Of a stretch of 64,000 nt of DNA, positions 1-12,700 are shown in pieces. The notes under the pieces are model-generated. The model searched no databases. It was not told the DNA's origin and saw only the letters and a program-made list of their open reading frames with translations. Position 1 is the first letter of the stretch. Each line of letters starts with the position of its first letter. Location of the stretch: assembly GCF_020283565.1 (NCBI RefSeq), contig NC_060063.1, positions 26,280,777-26,344,776 of the forward strand, read 5' to 3'. A program made the translations under genes and the position numbers. Source of the stretch: Trifolium pratense (Eukaryota; Streptophyta; Magnoliopsida; Fabales; Fabaceae).

Positions 1-1056
1 TGAGCAATATGTTTTTTGATTAGACCAATTATGACCTTGTTAGCTGCTTCGACTTGACCATTTGCTTGAGCATAGTAAGGTGTCGAAGTTATCAGCCTAA
101 AACCTGCTTGTTCAGCAAAGTCTTGCATTTTTCGTCCCACAAACATTGTCCCTTGGTCTGTAGTAAAAGTTTCAGGGAGCCCAAACCTATAAATAATGTG
201 GTTTTGGATGAAATTAATCACAACCTCCTGATCCACATTTGTTAGAGCCACAGCCTCTATCCACTTAGTGAAATAATCAATTCCAACCAGTATATAGCGC
301 TGATTTTTTTGATGAAGCTGGCCTGATTTCGCCAATTAAATCTAAGGCCCAACCCCTGAAAGGCCAAAGCTTGACAATCGAATGCAATTCGCTTGCGGGA
401 ACATGTTGTATCCCTGCATGTTTTTGACATTCTTGACACCCTTTTGCGTACTCTATACAATCCTTAAGCATGGAAGGCCAATATAACCCTTGTCGAAACA
501 AAAGCCATTTCATTTTGTGGCCTGCTTGATGGGCGCCACAGGCCCCACTATGAACATTGGAAGTTGCTACATATGCCTCATTTTCATTAAGACATTTCAA
601 CAAAACTCCTTCAGGTGTTTTCTTAAACAATTCATTCCCAATGATTGTGTAGCTTAAGGCTCTATACTTAACCTTTCTTTCAGTTGTACCTACTGGATTC
701 TCCAAGTAGTTGACAATGGGTTTCCTCCAATCATTATCAACTAAGTTATCAATGACGAAAATTTCAGCCATCACCTCATCAAAGTGCGAATCTACTACTT
801 CAAGGTTTCCTTCGACACTTTGCTCGTTTGCCCCCAGCTGCTCAAATGCTGTCGACACATTGGGCATTGGCTCACATGAAATTAGTTTCTCTTTAATCTC
901 AACTAATTCCTCTAGTTTTTCTTTTGTCATCTTATAACCAGAAGCAATTTGAGCTAAATTATTTGCCTCTTGATTCTCAATTCGAGGTACATGCCGAATA
1001 TCACATGAATCGAAACGTTTTAGCAAAGAAAATGCAATAACAAAGTACTTCATCAA
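1..1056 (-). pseudogene. Tat-lineage integrase (partial, frameshifted)
   Basis: The zinc-binding part lies near 570-430, with H...H spacing followed by CQECQKH. The catalytic core follows. A frameshift near 300-310 lies beside a run of T, and after it the core continues in another frame with DYFTKW, TTDQGT and QVEAAN at 1-285. These supply the D, D and E positions. The C-terminal end is off the window. Confidence 0.8.
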
Positions 1057-1077
1057 ATGCTCTTGAATGCATTTATA

Positions 1078-3525
1078 CTACTTTGTTAATTGCTTTATTA
1101 CTAATTCAGAATCACCTCTTATTTTAACATGTTTTGCCCCCAGGTCTAAAAGAATCTTTAGGCCTGCAATTAAAGCCTCATACTCAGCCTCATTGTTGGA
1201 GCAAGCCCCATTAATCTTATACCTAAACTTTGTTGGAATTCTCAATGGAGAAATAATCAAGATTCCAATTCCTGTACCATGTTTATGCCTTGAGCCGTCG
1301 AAATATAAAATCCAGGGCTCAAAATCTACATAAGTTACTGGAGCTTCGACTACTGAATGATCAGCAAGGAAATCAGCAACTATTTGGCCTTTGACAGCCC
1401 TCAAAGATTGATAAGTTAGTGAATACTCTGTTAAAGCCAAAGCCCACTTTCCAATTCTACTATGCAAAATTGGTTTCAATAACATATGCTTAATAATGTC
1501 AAAGTGAGAATAGACATAAACATCAACTGGCTTAATATATTGCTTAAGTTTGGTACAAGAAATATACAAACATAAACAAAGCTTTTCAATTGAACTATAT
1601 CTAGTTTCTGCATCATTTAAAATTCTACTTAGATAATAAATAGCTTTTTCTACGCCATTTTCATCCTCTTGAGCGAGCATGCTTCCAATAGTTGAATCTG
1701 ATGCTGAAATATACAACTTCATTGCCTTATCTCAAATAGGAGGCATTAAGGTAGGAGGCTTCGACAAATATGTCTTAATCTCATCAAATGCCTTTTGCTG
1801 TTCTATTCCCCATTCGAATACATCATCTTTCTTGAGCTTTAGCAGTGGAGAGAACGGTTGAGCCTTCCCACTTAGGTTTGAAATAAACCTTCTCAAAAAA
1901 TTGATCTTACCTAGCAAAGACTGAAGCTGTTTCTTTGTTCCTGGAGGCTTCGTCTCCATGATAGCCTTTGTCTTGTTTTGATTGATTTTTATGCCCTTTT
2001 TATGCACAACAAAGCCAAGGAAATCTCCTGCACGTACACAAAAAACACATTTTAGTGGATTCATTTTTAATCCACATTTCCTCATCCTTTCAAACGATTT
2101 TCTAAGATGATCTATGTGTTCATCCTGAGATGAGGATTTCACAACAATGTCATCAATGTAAACTTGCATAAAAATCTCAATAAAGTCATGAAAAATTAAA
2201 TTCATGGTTCTTTGATATGTTGCCCCAACTTTTTTTAAACCAAAGGGCATTACTACCCATTCATAAGTGCCTAAGGCACCAGGGCAACGAAATGCAGTTT
2301 TTGACACATCATCTTCATCAATGAAAATTTGATTATAGCCTGAATAGCCATCTAACATGCTCAAATATTCATGCTCTGCTGCTGAATCAACTAGCATTTC
2401 CGCCACAGGCATGGAATATTCTTCTTTTGGTGTAGCATTGTTTAAATCCCTAAAGTCTATACAAACTCTAAGTGATCCATTCTTCTTAATAATAGGAACA
2501 ATATTTGTTAACCATTCTACATACCTGGTTGTTCGAACGAACTTGCACTTGAGCAACCTTTCGATTTCTGCCTTGATCTTTGTCATGATTTCTGGTGCAA
2601 ACCTCCTTGGAAGCTGCTTTACAGGTTTCTTGTCTGGTCGAAGTGGCAGCCTATGTTCTACCAAGTTTCTGCTTAGCCCAGGCATCTCACTATAATCCCA
2701 TGCAAAGCAATCTTTGTAATGTTTAAGCAATTCGACCATTCTATCTCTTAAGCTTGGATCAATATTGGCACTAATATAAGTTGGTCTTTTAATAGAGCCA
2801 TCTCCAATATCAATTTCCTGCAAAGGATCTTGGGCTTGCATTCTTTGAGTTGAACTGTGTGGATCTTTTTCAAAACCCAAAGGTTCATCATCATAAATGC
2901 AATCCAACCTTTGCTTCTCACCATTATTCAAATCACTAGCCTCTAAGGCCACTTCATTTCCTGAGTCGATATTGGCTTCGACAGCCATATTTTCTTGTAA
3001 ATTAATGGCCTCTAATGCCATTTTGATTCTATTTTCGGCTGCATAAGCCGTAATCCGATCCCATGTTGGGGACTTAATCATCATATTCATTGAAGTTGAA
3101 CCATCCAGAAGCTGATGGGTAAGCATCCTCAAACAAGGGCTTTTCAATATCTTCTCTTTCCTAACAAAAGCCATGGGTTGGATGCAGCTTGACTGAGTGG
3201 TATACATTTTTCGACACCACCTCATTTGGATCGAAGGCAGCATCTTGCTCACCACAAGGAGCAATCGAAGCCAAATTCTTATCAAAATTCTGGAGAGTCA
3301 CAGTGCCTGTTTCTGAAACGTATGCACTTTGATCCGCCTCTACATTTTCGACTAAACCATCCTCTCTCCAAATGATTAATCTTTGATGCATAGTTGAGGG
3401 AACGACCCCAATGCCATGAATCTATTCCCTTCCTAATAACAAGTTGTAATTAGGTCTGGCAGAAATGACCATAAAGAGGGTTTTTCGAACTGTGCTTCCA
3501 ACACAAACCTCCAACTGCATTGCCC
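1078..3525 (-). pseudogene. Tat-lineage protease / reverse transcriptase / dual RNase H (decayed)
   Basis: Protease-like sequence (LLLGRE, PSTMHQ) lies at 3525-3380 in a shifted frame and carries a further TAG. RT lies at about 2610-2080, with VCIDFRDLN near 2450 and the catalytic YIDD near 2160. The first RNase H region lies at 1830-1450, including LYISASDSTIGSMLAQ near 1715. The second, archaeal-type RNase H lies at 1310-1080, with YFDGSRHKHGTGIG and NNEAEYEALIAGL. Damage includes frameshifts near 3526 and 3170, TGA at 1732-1734 (probably from CGA) and TAG at 1078-1080. Reverse transcription could not be supported in cis. Confidence 0.85.
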
Positions 3526-6243
3526 CTAGAGAATGTCATATTCCAAAGGCAAGATGGACACAACATTAACCATTACGTCGAAATCTGATCCCTCATCTAA
3601 GAGGTCATCATCATCCATGTCATTTTCGCCTTCTACCATGACGGGATTGCCCCCAGCCTCAGCATCTTTACTTGCCAATTTCTTCTTCCACTGAAACCTT
3701 CGCCACTGAGTGCGAGTCATAGGATTTTTCCCCTTATAATTGTTTCTATAAGAGTACTTATTGGCTTCTGTGGCAGCATTCATCTTTTCATTCCCAGCTA
3801 CCACTTTTGAACCCTTAGGCTCAGAAACAATGTTAACATTAACATTGCTTGAACTTCCATTCTCCATCATTCTCTTATTGAAAGTCACATACTGCCCACT
3901 TACCCACTGGTTAATGGGTGCTCTTCCAGATGGCTTGAAAGTGTTTTGGGGGCCTAGCCTCTGATGAATCGAAAGGCCTTTGGTAATAGGCTTTCCCCAG
4001 TTAGCTCCTTTGTATGGCCAAGCTTTTTGATTATGCTTAGTCTTTGGCCATTTTCTTTTGCTTTCAGCATAAGGCACAACACTTTGAAGGCCTGCAGTAG
4101 CCTCTTTATCACACACAGCGCTGCACCTGGGGCAAAGCATCACTTCAAAATTCTTGAGTTTGCACCTATTCAGGAAGTCCACCAATTCTTCCTCAGCATT
4201 GGGATACACTTCACGCACCCTCTTCTCATACTCTTCTTCAGGTACAACCTCAATCTGAGCAGCAGCATCTACGACTTCAACCATGTTGCAGTCATAAACT
4301 TCGACATAGGTGGCATCAGCAGTTGGCAGAGGATCTGCGTCCACCTTCATTGGAGGCTTTGCCTTATCAGCATATTTCAGCCTTCCTTCATTCAGCGCTT
4401 TTTGCACCAAATCCCTGAAAACAACACATTGATAAGTCTTGTGTCCCAAATAGTTATGAAACTTACAATAACCCTTTTTCTTTCTTTGTTCTATTGGTGG
4501 TATTTTCATATCTTTTGGCACAACTATTTGGCCATCAGCCACCAACAAATCAAAAATTTCATCACATTTTGTAATATCAAAAGTATAGGTTTTTGTGACA
4601 AACTTGTCATTTTTGGGTTCGACTGGATTTTTTCCATTCGAAGGCCTCAACAGTTTACATGTGTAAGGAGGCCCAGGCTTTAATTCAGCCACATTGACAT
4701 CACTGTCCTCAAATTCCAAGTATTCGTCATCAATTTCATAATCAATTTCATTGTCATAAGAGTCAATAAAACTAATTTCTTTCTTTTTCTGAAACTTAGA
4801 ATTTCTAACTTTTTCAGCTTTTAACCTTTCGATCTATCTCACTCTATCAGCTAATTGTGACATGTCTCGAAGGTATTGTGTATCTAATTTCTTCCTGATC
4901 GAATAATCTAGGCCACCAGCAGCCATTTCGACTAGCTCATGTTCAGGCACTTGGGTAAAACATCTGGCCTTAAGCAAACGAAACCTATTTAAGTAATCAT
5001 CAATTGACTCTTGGTTTTTTCGTTTGACACTGGCTAGTTCTTTGAGACTTATTTTGGTTTGGCCCATATAAAATTGTTCATGGAAAACTCTTTCCAATTG
5101 GGTCCAACTATGAATCGAATTGGGAGGCAAAGTTGATAACCAAGTAAAAGCGTTCTTGGTAAGCGAATTGGGGATGTACTTCATTCGCAGATTTTCATTA
5201 TTTGCCAAATTCCCAGATTCAGCTAAGTACCTAGCAATGTGTTCCAAAGTCGACTCACTAGTATCTCCAGCAAACTTAGTATACTTTGGGACTTTCCAAC
5301 TCCTTGGCAACTCTGTTTGCAACACATACTCATTGAATGCAGAGACAAAATTTGGTCTTCGACAACCTGTGTTCAGACCATTTTGGGCCAGAATCATTTC
5401 TACTATGTTAGTCAAGTTATTTTGGCCAAGTAAGTTATTGTTCTAAACCTCTCGAACCACCTCATCAGCATCTTGGTTTCTCATAACCATCACCACTGGA
5501 GGGTTTTGATTAACCACTTGAGGATTTTGATTTATCACTTGAGGATTTTGATTAACCTCGTAAGGGTAATGAGTCTCCTCTTGTATAATTGGTGCAGGTG
5601 TTGGGTTTGGAACTGTTTCATTGGCCACATAAGCTGGCCTTTGTTGCACTGGAGTTGCAGACATTGCAGGTAATATTACTTGTGGAGTAACAGGATTTAC
5701 TCTTGGTGGTGGAGGGGGTGTACCAAAAAAATCAGCAATTCGACTCATTTGAAATGCTAACATTTGGTAACCGTCATTGGTATTTTGAATTAATGGATTA
5801 AACACAGTACCAATTTGCTGCGTCAAGAGGTTAACCATTTCATGATTACTCTCATCCATTTGTTGTCTTAATGACAAAACAGACGCAGTAGTTAAAGGTG
5901 TGGATGTTACCCTAGACGAAGTGTACCTATCAGGTTCGAATACTGGCATTCCAAGGCCAAGTGTAGGGGGAGGCCCATACATAGGATTAAACCCTGAAGA
6001 TACTTTTGGACGTCCATAACCGGCGGTTACAGATGGGAATGCCATAGTTGTTATTGGCATAGTTGGAATGACATCGTGAACGTTCGAGATTACAGGACTA
6101 GAAACCGCCGAAGAAGTTACTGAACTAGTCGTGCTCGAACTCTGTGTGGGTGGATCGACTCCTCCACTCGAACTTGCCTCACTACTCATTGCGCTAGAAC
6201 TTTGGTTTTTACTAGAGTTATATCTTTGAGTAGTTCTAACCAT
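3526..6243 (-). pseudogene. Tat-lineage gag (decayed)
   Basis: Gag starts at the ATG at 6243, 78 nt after the primer-binding site. The first part (6243-5443) is Ser/Thr/Pro/Gln-rich with three short NQNPQV-like repeats. The retrotransposon gag domain lies at about 5360-4840 and includes the motif ESIDDYLNRFRLL. A knuckle-like Cys-His cluster (CKFHNYLGHKTYQC) lies near 4480-4430. The same reading frame runs throughout but is interrupted by TAG codons at 5443-5445, 4834-4836 and 3526-3528. At least the second is best explained as CAG changed to TAG. The product would be a capsid/nucleocapsid precursor; this copy cannot make it intact. Confidence 0.8.
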
Positions 6244-6320
6244 AACCTATCAAAACTTACGAACAGACAACAAGTTTCTCATTCCACGACACAAATATTT
6301 TTTAAACAAACACAAAACCA

Positions 6321-6338
6321 GTCCTACTAGGCGTGCCA
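6321..6338 (-). other. Primer-binding site of the Tat element
   Basis: On the minus strand the bases 3 nt after the LTR read TGGCACGCCTAGTAGGAC. The TGG start complements the CCA end of a tRNA, as expected for a primer-binding site. I could not assign the tRNA species. Confidence 0.6.
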
Positions 6339-6341
6339 ATT

Positions 6342-7117
6342 TGTTTACGTGGAAATTTGGTAAACAACCGCTAGTTTAAGTATTTAAACTCGCGAGATCA
6401 ACTAGTAAATCTCAGGACAATTTTGTGTTTTGTTTACTTAGAAAAATGTTTGAGTGTTCGTCCAAAAAGTATAACAAACACTTAAGAATTAAATCTTTTG
6501 CAAACGATGAAAGAAAAAGCTAGTTCGAATTGCCTCGAAACAACAATTTCATAAACAAACATTAAATAAGACTAAAGAACATTGCTGGAAAGTAAATTGC
6601 ATTGAATGAAAAGCAATTACAAAGTAAATGGTTCACAAAACATACATCTTCTCCTCGATATTCCTTTCGCTCGATCGCTGAGTACTTAGAATTTTCAGAG
6701 AAAGTTCTGTATAAAATTTTGTGACCCTTGTTCTGAATGAAAAACTACTATAAATACTATGACGAAGTGGTAACTGCTTCTTGATTATCTGGACGCTCTT
6801 CGATTTGTCACGTCGACCCACGTTCTCCACTTTCGACTCTTCTTTCTTCAGTGCGCGCCAATACTCTATTGGGCCGTTGTTGTTTTCTTTTGGGCCTGGA
6901 CCAACTGGCCCTTTGATTTGTTTCGCCGTTTCGACACGCTCCTTGGCGGATTAACCTACAAGCATTAACTTCGACGCCTTCGAAACTCTTTCTCGTTTCG
7001 ACATAGTTGAAGCTTCGACACAATATCTGAAAGTTTTATTTTAACAACCTAACCTTCAAATAAATATTGGACCCACCAATTATATTTAATTGATAAATAC
7101 CAAATTTATGCCCAACA
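6342..7117 (-). repeat. 5' LTR of the Tat-lineage element
   Basis: Read on the minus strand, this 776-bp segment begins TGTTGGGCATAAATTTGG and ends CGTAAACA, giving the usual TG...CA termini. A primer-binding site follows after three bases. It is rich in TTCGAC/TCGAAA words around 6790-7020. The 5-bp flank on the outer side is GCTGC (7118-7122). The partner flank is outside the window. Confidence 0.85.
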
Positions 7118-7391
7118 GCTGCTGTCCGCACAGTGCAGAACCGTGCAACAGAGGTTCAGCCTGATGCTGTTATGAACATGTGGAATAAACGGTTACCAGG
7201 TCGCTTCAAATGTAATATTGAGGTCGCCTTTACAAGAGATAAAACGGAGTAGTTTTTCGCCAAAATGTAATGTTCATGTCGGTGAAGCACTTGCTCTCCA
7301 ATCTGCTCTTAATTGGGTTCATCAATTTAATTTAGGACCAATTTGTGTGATGAAGAGACTTGCTATGCAAGAAAAAGAAATGCAGGACATT
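7118..7391 (+). pseudogene. LINE RNase H domain relic
   Basis: A reading from 7118 gives MWNKRLPGRFKCNIEVAF, then stops. After a frame change it gives VGEALALQSALNWVHQFNLG (about 7272-7341). This pattern (tryptophan, P-G, KCN.D/E.AF, then GEA.AL..AL.W) is typical of the RNase H domain at the end of plant non-LTR retrotransposon polyproteins. The expected catalytic Asp is replaced by Glu (NIEVAF), and stops and frameshifts make it a relic. The Tat LTR abuts it at 7117/7118, so that element probably inserted into the relic. Confidence 0.6.
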
Positions 7392-7399
7392 AAAATGGT

Positions 7400-8201
7400 T
7401 AAGGCTGAGCAAAATATCCGTACTCGCCCGAAACCCGATAACCTGAGACATAATTGGGTGACACAGGTCGAATTTTCTCGGGTTGCGGGTGCTAAATTCA
7501 CCAAAATCAATCATAAGTGGGTCTGCATGGTCGGGCCCGGTTCAAGAAAACAAACCCACCGGTACCTAGACCCGCCCGCACTATGTAACGTAATAAAGAG
7601 TGAGACTGTAATGTCAAATTTTTCTGTTCTTTATCTAGCCACAATACAACTTTATGTCACTTTATAATATAACTTTTCCTCTACTAGGTTCTTTCCTCTC
7701 TCCAAATAGTCAAAAAACACACAAACCAACACCATTTTTTGACATTTGATAGCAAGTAATTAATTACTACTACTCCATAGTACTCCTATTTGAGTGTTTG
7801 TAAATTTTCTTCCTCATAAAAAAACTATTTCACAAGTCACGATAACTTTGTTTGTAAAAAGGTAAAGGATAATAGTAATAAACAAATATATACTCACTAT
7901 ATCCAAAACAAACACACAACTATTTTTATTGAACTACAAACATACTACTACTATAGTGGTATCAATATATTTCAGTTTCCAATAAACAAATATAATATAA
8001 TACCTTTTCTTCTTCCATAGTACTCTTTCTTCTTCAAAGTCATGGAAACAACTAGTAGTTTGTAGTTTATCTCTTACCCACATGAATCCGCCCGATTTAC
8101 CTGTTAACTGAACCAACCGCCAACCGACTTAACCGATCAAGGAAATGGGCGGAAGTGGGTAACATTTTAAGCTTCTCGAAACCGACCACTGCTCACCCCT
8201 A
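7400..8201. mobile_element. Non-autonomous hAT element (MITE), 802 bp
   Basis: The ends are TAAGGCTGAGCA and, reverse-complemented from the right, TAGGGGTGAGCA (10 of 12 identical). They are flanked by an 8-bp direct repeat AAAATGGT at 7392-7399 and 8202-8209. An 8-bp duplication with such ends is diagnostic of hAT elements. Subterminal CCCGCCCGA-type words occur at both ends. There is no transposase frame. Removing the insert rejoins a short tandem repeat seen again at 13730-13830. Confidence 0.85.
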
Positions 8202-9171
8202 AAAATGGTAAACATCAAAGATATGTAGAAAAGATTCTAATGCTAGTTTAAGAAATTTGTGTGATGAAGAGACCCAAGGTTTTAAATTGTGGACCGCATC
8301 ACTTGATGCGGCCGCAATATTGCGGATGCGGTAGGCACTGCAACCGCATCGGACCGCAATTGCGGTGTGAACTCAAATCACAAGTGATGCCGCATCGCAA
8401 CCGCAACGCAACGGCGTTTTTCCGCAACGCAACAGCGTTTTGACCGCATTGACCGCAACAGTCATTTATGCCCCAAATCAAGGAAAAAAGGTAAAACTAA
8501 AATCAGAGAATCTTAGAATCAATTTCAGAAAACACAAGAAAACAAACGAAAAGCAAAAAAACAGAACAAAACAGAGGAAAAGCAAAAAAACAGAACAAAA
8601 CAAACGGAAGGGAATCAGAATAAACTTACTTTTTTTCCTTTACGTCAATTCAATTCATTTTAGAATCTCTTTTTTCTCTAAATCATAGACTTGGTGCTGT
8701 GAAGAGTTGTAATTTTATCGTTCCTCTGATTCAATGTGTCCTCCCTTCCTTTCCTCTTTCCAATCGGTCTGATATGCTATGTGATATCTCTCAAGGTATG
8801 TTATTGTTAACTACTTATTCAAGTTCTGTTCTTTCCTCTTTCTGGCTTTTTGGGTTTTATTTGGAAATTTGATTTCTAATTCTAGGTTTTGTGTTTCTTT
8901 GGGTGTTTGTGTGAGTGGGTGAGAATGAGATGATTCTTTGTAGAGAGAAATAGCAGAGTTGGTTCTGAGAGAGTGAGGAAGGAGATAGAGAAGAGAAAAT
9001 TTGGGATTTGTGGTTTTGAGAGAGTGAGGAAGAGATAGGTTCTGAGAGAGTGAGGAAGAGATAGGGAAGACGGAAGAGATAGGTTCTCGAGAACTCAAGA
9101 ACAGAGAGAATGAGTTTTTTGTTTTTTTTAATAATAAATAGAAATGTTTAATTATTATAATAATTATAATT

Positions 9172-9495
9172 ATCTATAACAATATATAAAGGGGATAAGG
9201 GAGTTTGGGCTGGATTTTTTTTTGTCTATTTTGCCCTTAACTTCCTTTATGGTTTTTTAATTATTCCATAATTGCCCTTAACTTCCTCTTTTTTTTTTTA
9301 TGGTTTTTTCATCTATATCTATTCTATACTATATCTATAACAATATATAAAGGGGATAAGGGAGTTTGAGCTGGATTTTTTTTGGTTCATTTTGCCCATA
9401 ACTTCCTTTATGGTTTTTTAATTATTCCATAATTGCCCTTAACTTCCTCTCATTTTTTTTTTATGATTTTTTCATCTATATCTATTCTATACTAT
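9172..9495 (+). repeat. 161-bp tandem duplication upstream of the hAT transposase
   Basis: The unit starts ATCTATAACAATATATAAAG at 9172 and again at 9333. It contains GCCCTTAACTTCCT twice. A third, diverged start (CTATACTATAATATATAAAA) follows near 9488. The TCTATA... starts resemble Helitron 5' termini. The stretch 8460-9740 is otherwise a non-coding leader of the hAT element; a 5' UTR intron beginning near 8796 (GGTATGTT) is possible. Confidence 0.6.
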
Positions 9496-9740
9496 AATAT
9501 ATAAAAAGAATACATGAGTTTTGGGGTAGAATTTTCATAATACCAACATTACCCTTGCTTTTTATATAGTAAGTGATATTTATCTTAATTTTTTTTTAAT
9601 TACTATTGTGTTAGTTGTAAACAAAAAAATTGTGTTAGTTTATATTTTTTATTCGTAGATAATTATTAGTTAGTTTATGTTATTGATTGACATTTATTTA
9701 TTATTATATTTAATTTAATAGGTACGATTAAATATACACA

Positions 9741-12700
9741 ATGCCACCAAGAGAAGCATTTCCTACAAAAAGATTAGAGGGTGCTCCAAGTGATGATATT
9801 AGATGGCACTTTGGAACACCGATACCTGGAAATAGAAACAATGTTCGTTGTGAACTTTGTAGAGAAATAATAAGAGGTGGCATTACGAGATTGAAGCAAC
9901 ATATAGCACATATGCCAGGACAGGTCAAACCTTGTCCTAGAGTGAACAGAATAGTTAGGGAAAGTATGATGAAACTTCTAGTTGATGCAAAAGCAAAGAG
10001 AAACGATTCTAAAAGAATGAAAGAAGAATTCGAAGAACATTTAAGGGGAGATGTTGTTGAAGTAGATGATGTGGATCATTCTAGTGATGATCAATTAAGG
10101 TTTGCTACACAAGAGAGTCTCAGATCACATCATGAATGGGAAAATAGGCAAAAATTCAGATATGAAACAGGAGGATATAAAAATGTTTATGACCAAGGTG
10201 GAAGTTCTCGTGCAAGTGTTAGCGGAGGTGAAAGACCAGAAGATCTAACTTTTTCTTTGAGGTCTACCAACGTTGATCTTGTGAGGACCAAAAGCATGAG
10301 GCAACCTAAAGTCAATAAGGGCATGCTAAACACATGGAGGAAGAGGCTTGGAGCGGCCGTAAGCAAATTTATAATTTATGAGCGTTTGCCTATGAATTTA
10401 TCTAATTCTCCCTGGTTGCATAATTTGATTTATATAGCCTCTAAGGTGGGAAAAGCTAAATTCCCAACTCCTTATGAAATCTCAAATGTGTATTTAGAGG
10501 CTGAATATGAAGAAATGAAGCAATGGATAACTAGTATGAAAAAAACTTGGAAACAAAAAGGGGCAACAATAATGTGTGATGGTTGGACAGACGGTATCAA
10601 CCATTCTCATATTATGAATTTTTTAGTGTATTGTGAAACGTTGATCTTGTGAGGACCAAAAGCATGAGGCAACCTAAAGTCAATAAGGGCATGCTAAACA
10701 CATGGAGGAAGAGGCTTGGAGCGGTCGTAAGCAAATTTATAATTTATGAGCGTTTGCCTATGAATTTATCTAATTCTCCCTGGTTGCATAATTTGATTTA
10801 TATAGCCTCTAAGGTGGGAAAAGCTAAATTTCCAACTCCTTATGAAATCTCAAATGTGTATTTAGAGGCTGAATATGAAGAAATGAAGCAATGGATAATC
10901 AACCATTCTCATATTATGAATTTTTTAGTGTATTGTGAAAAAGGAACAGTGTTTTGGAAATCAGTTGATGCTTCCGATGTTGATAGTAGAAACACAGAGT
11001 ACTACTTTCAATTATTGGATAAAGTTGTGGACGAAATTGGCGAAGAATGTGTTGTTCAGGTGGTTACAGACAATGAAGCTGCACTAAAAGCAGCCGGTCA
11101 CAAACTAATGGAAAAGAGGCCACATTTGTATTGGTCTTCTTGTGCGGCTTATTGTTTAGATATTTGCTTAGAGGATATAGGGAAGAAAAAAAATATACAA
11201 AAGTTATTAAGTGAAGCAAAGTTGGTGACAACATTCATCTACAACCATACGTATATTGTGAGTCTCATGAAAAAATATACTGGAGGTAGAGAGATTGTTC
11301 GTCCTGGTGTAACCCGATTTGCAACACAATTTCTACAACTTCAATCAATTGTGAATCAGAAGGAAGGTCTGGAAAACATGTTTCATTCGGAAGAGTTTAG
11401 AAAAACAAAATATGGCAAAGAGAAGAATGGGCCAGGATATGAAGCAAGGAAAATTGTTTTGAGCAAGGAGTTTTGGAGTAAAGCCAAAGATATATTGAAG
11501 GTGTACGAGCCTATTGTTCAAGTTTTAAGACTAGTTGATGGTGACGAGAAACCAACAATGGGTTTCCTATATGAAGCCATTGATCGAGCAAAACAGGCAA
11601 TTCAACAAAATTCTCGTTATCATTCCACCTATAATGATATAATTGACAAGCGTTGGAAATTCATGCATTCTGATCTTCATTCTGCTGGTATGTCTATATT
11701 TTAATTTTAATTTCTTCATATAATTTTAAAATATGTTTCTTCATGTCATGTAATTTTTTCATGCATTGTGATTATATTTTTTTAATTAGGTTATTTTCTT
11801 AATCCACAATTTCAATATGGAGTTGAACATGGAGATGATGTCTATAAGGAAACATTTGAAGGGACGGCTAGAGTGATAACGAAATTAGTAAGAAGTATAG
11901 ATGATCAAATCAAAGCTCTGAAACAGGTTAGTAATAAATGAAATATTTTAATCTGATAAATTATTTGTTATAAAAAATATGTTTACATATTAATGTATTT
12001 TGTTATGTTATTTAGTTGACTCTTTACAGAGAAAAGAGTGATTCATTTGGTACACGTCTTGCTCAAGATTCTTGGTCAAAGATGAGGGCAGGTAAAATAC
12101 TAATCCATTTTTTATAAGTTTCGCAAAATTAACTTTGTTTTTTAATATATATAATTATAACCAATAATTTGCTTTTTTTATTGTTTATTTACATAGATTC
12201 TTGGTGGGGGTATTACGGTACATGTGCTCCTGAACTTCAACTTGTAGCTATAAAAGTTGTTAGTCAAACAACTTATGCTACAAATTGCGAGAGAAATTGG
12301 AGTACATTTAGTTATATTCACACAAAGACGAGGAATAGATTGAAGTATAGAAAGTTACATAAACTTGTCTTCACACATTACAACATGAAGCTGAAAATGA
12401 GACAAGAAATGAGGAGAAGTCAAGAAGAAATAGAAACAAGTTTTGATCCTATAAATCTTAACTATATATTTCAAGAAGATCCTTTATCTGAATGGATAGA
12501 AGAGAGAGAAAATCCATTATTGGATGGAGTTCAAAATGCAGAATGGTTGCATATAGAAGATACAGATGATGAGATTGTGGAAGTTGATGATGATAACAAT
12601 GGATCAAATGATGGTGATGATGGTGGTTTAAGTCCACCAAGCGGTAACAGTGATAATGGGGGTGGTAATGAAGAAGCTGGCGAAGGTGGTGGTGGTGGTG

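Larger units (their letters stand above)
1..7117 (-). mobile_element. Ty3/gypsy LTR retrotransposon, Tat lineage, truncated by window edge
   Basis: The element reads right to left: LTR (6342-7117), primer-binding site, gag, protease/RT region, RNase H, a second archaeal-type RNase H, then the integrase core at the window edge. A second RNase H between the RT-RNase H and integrase is the known hallmark of the Tat lineage. The other LTR and any target-site duplication lie left of the window. The coding region is interrupted by in-frame stops and several frameshifts, so this copy is not autonomous. No extra ORF precedes gag, unlike Ogre-type Tat elements. Lineage is inferred from domain order, without a tree. 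Confidence 0.9.
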
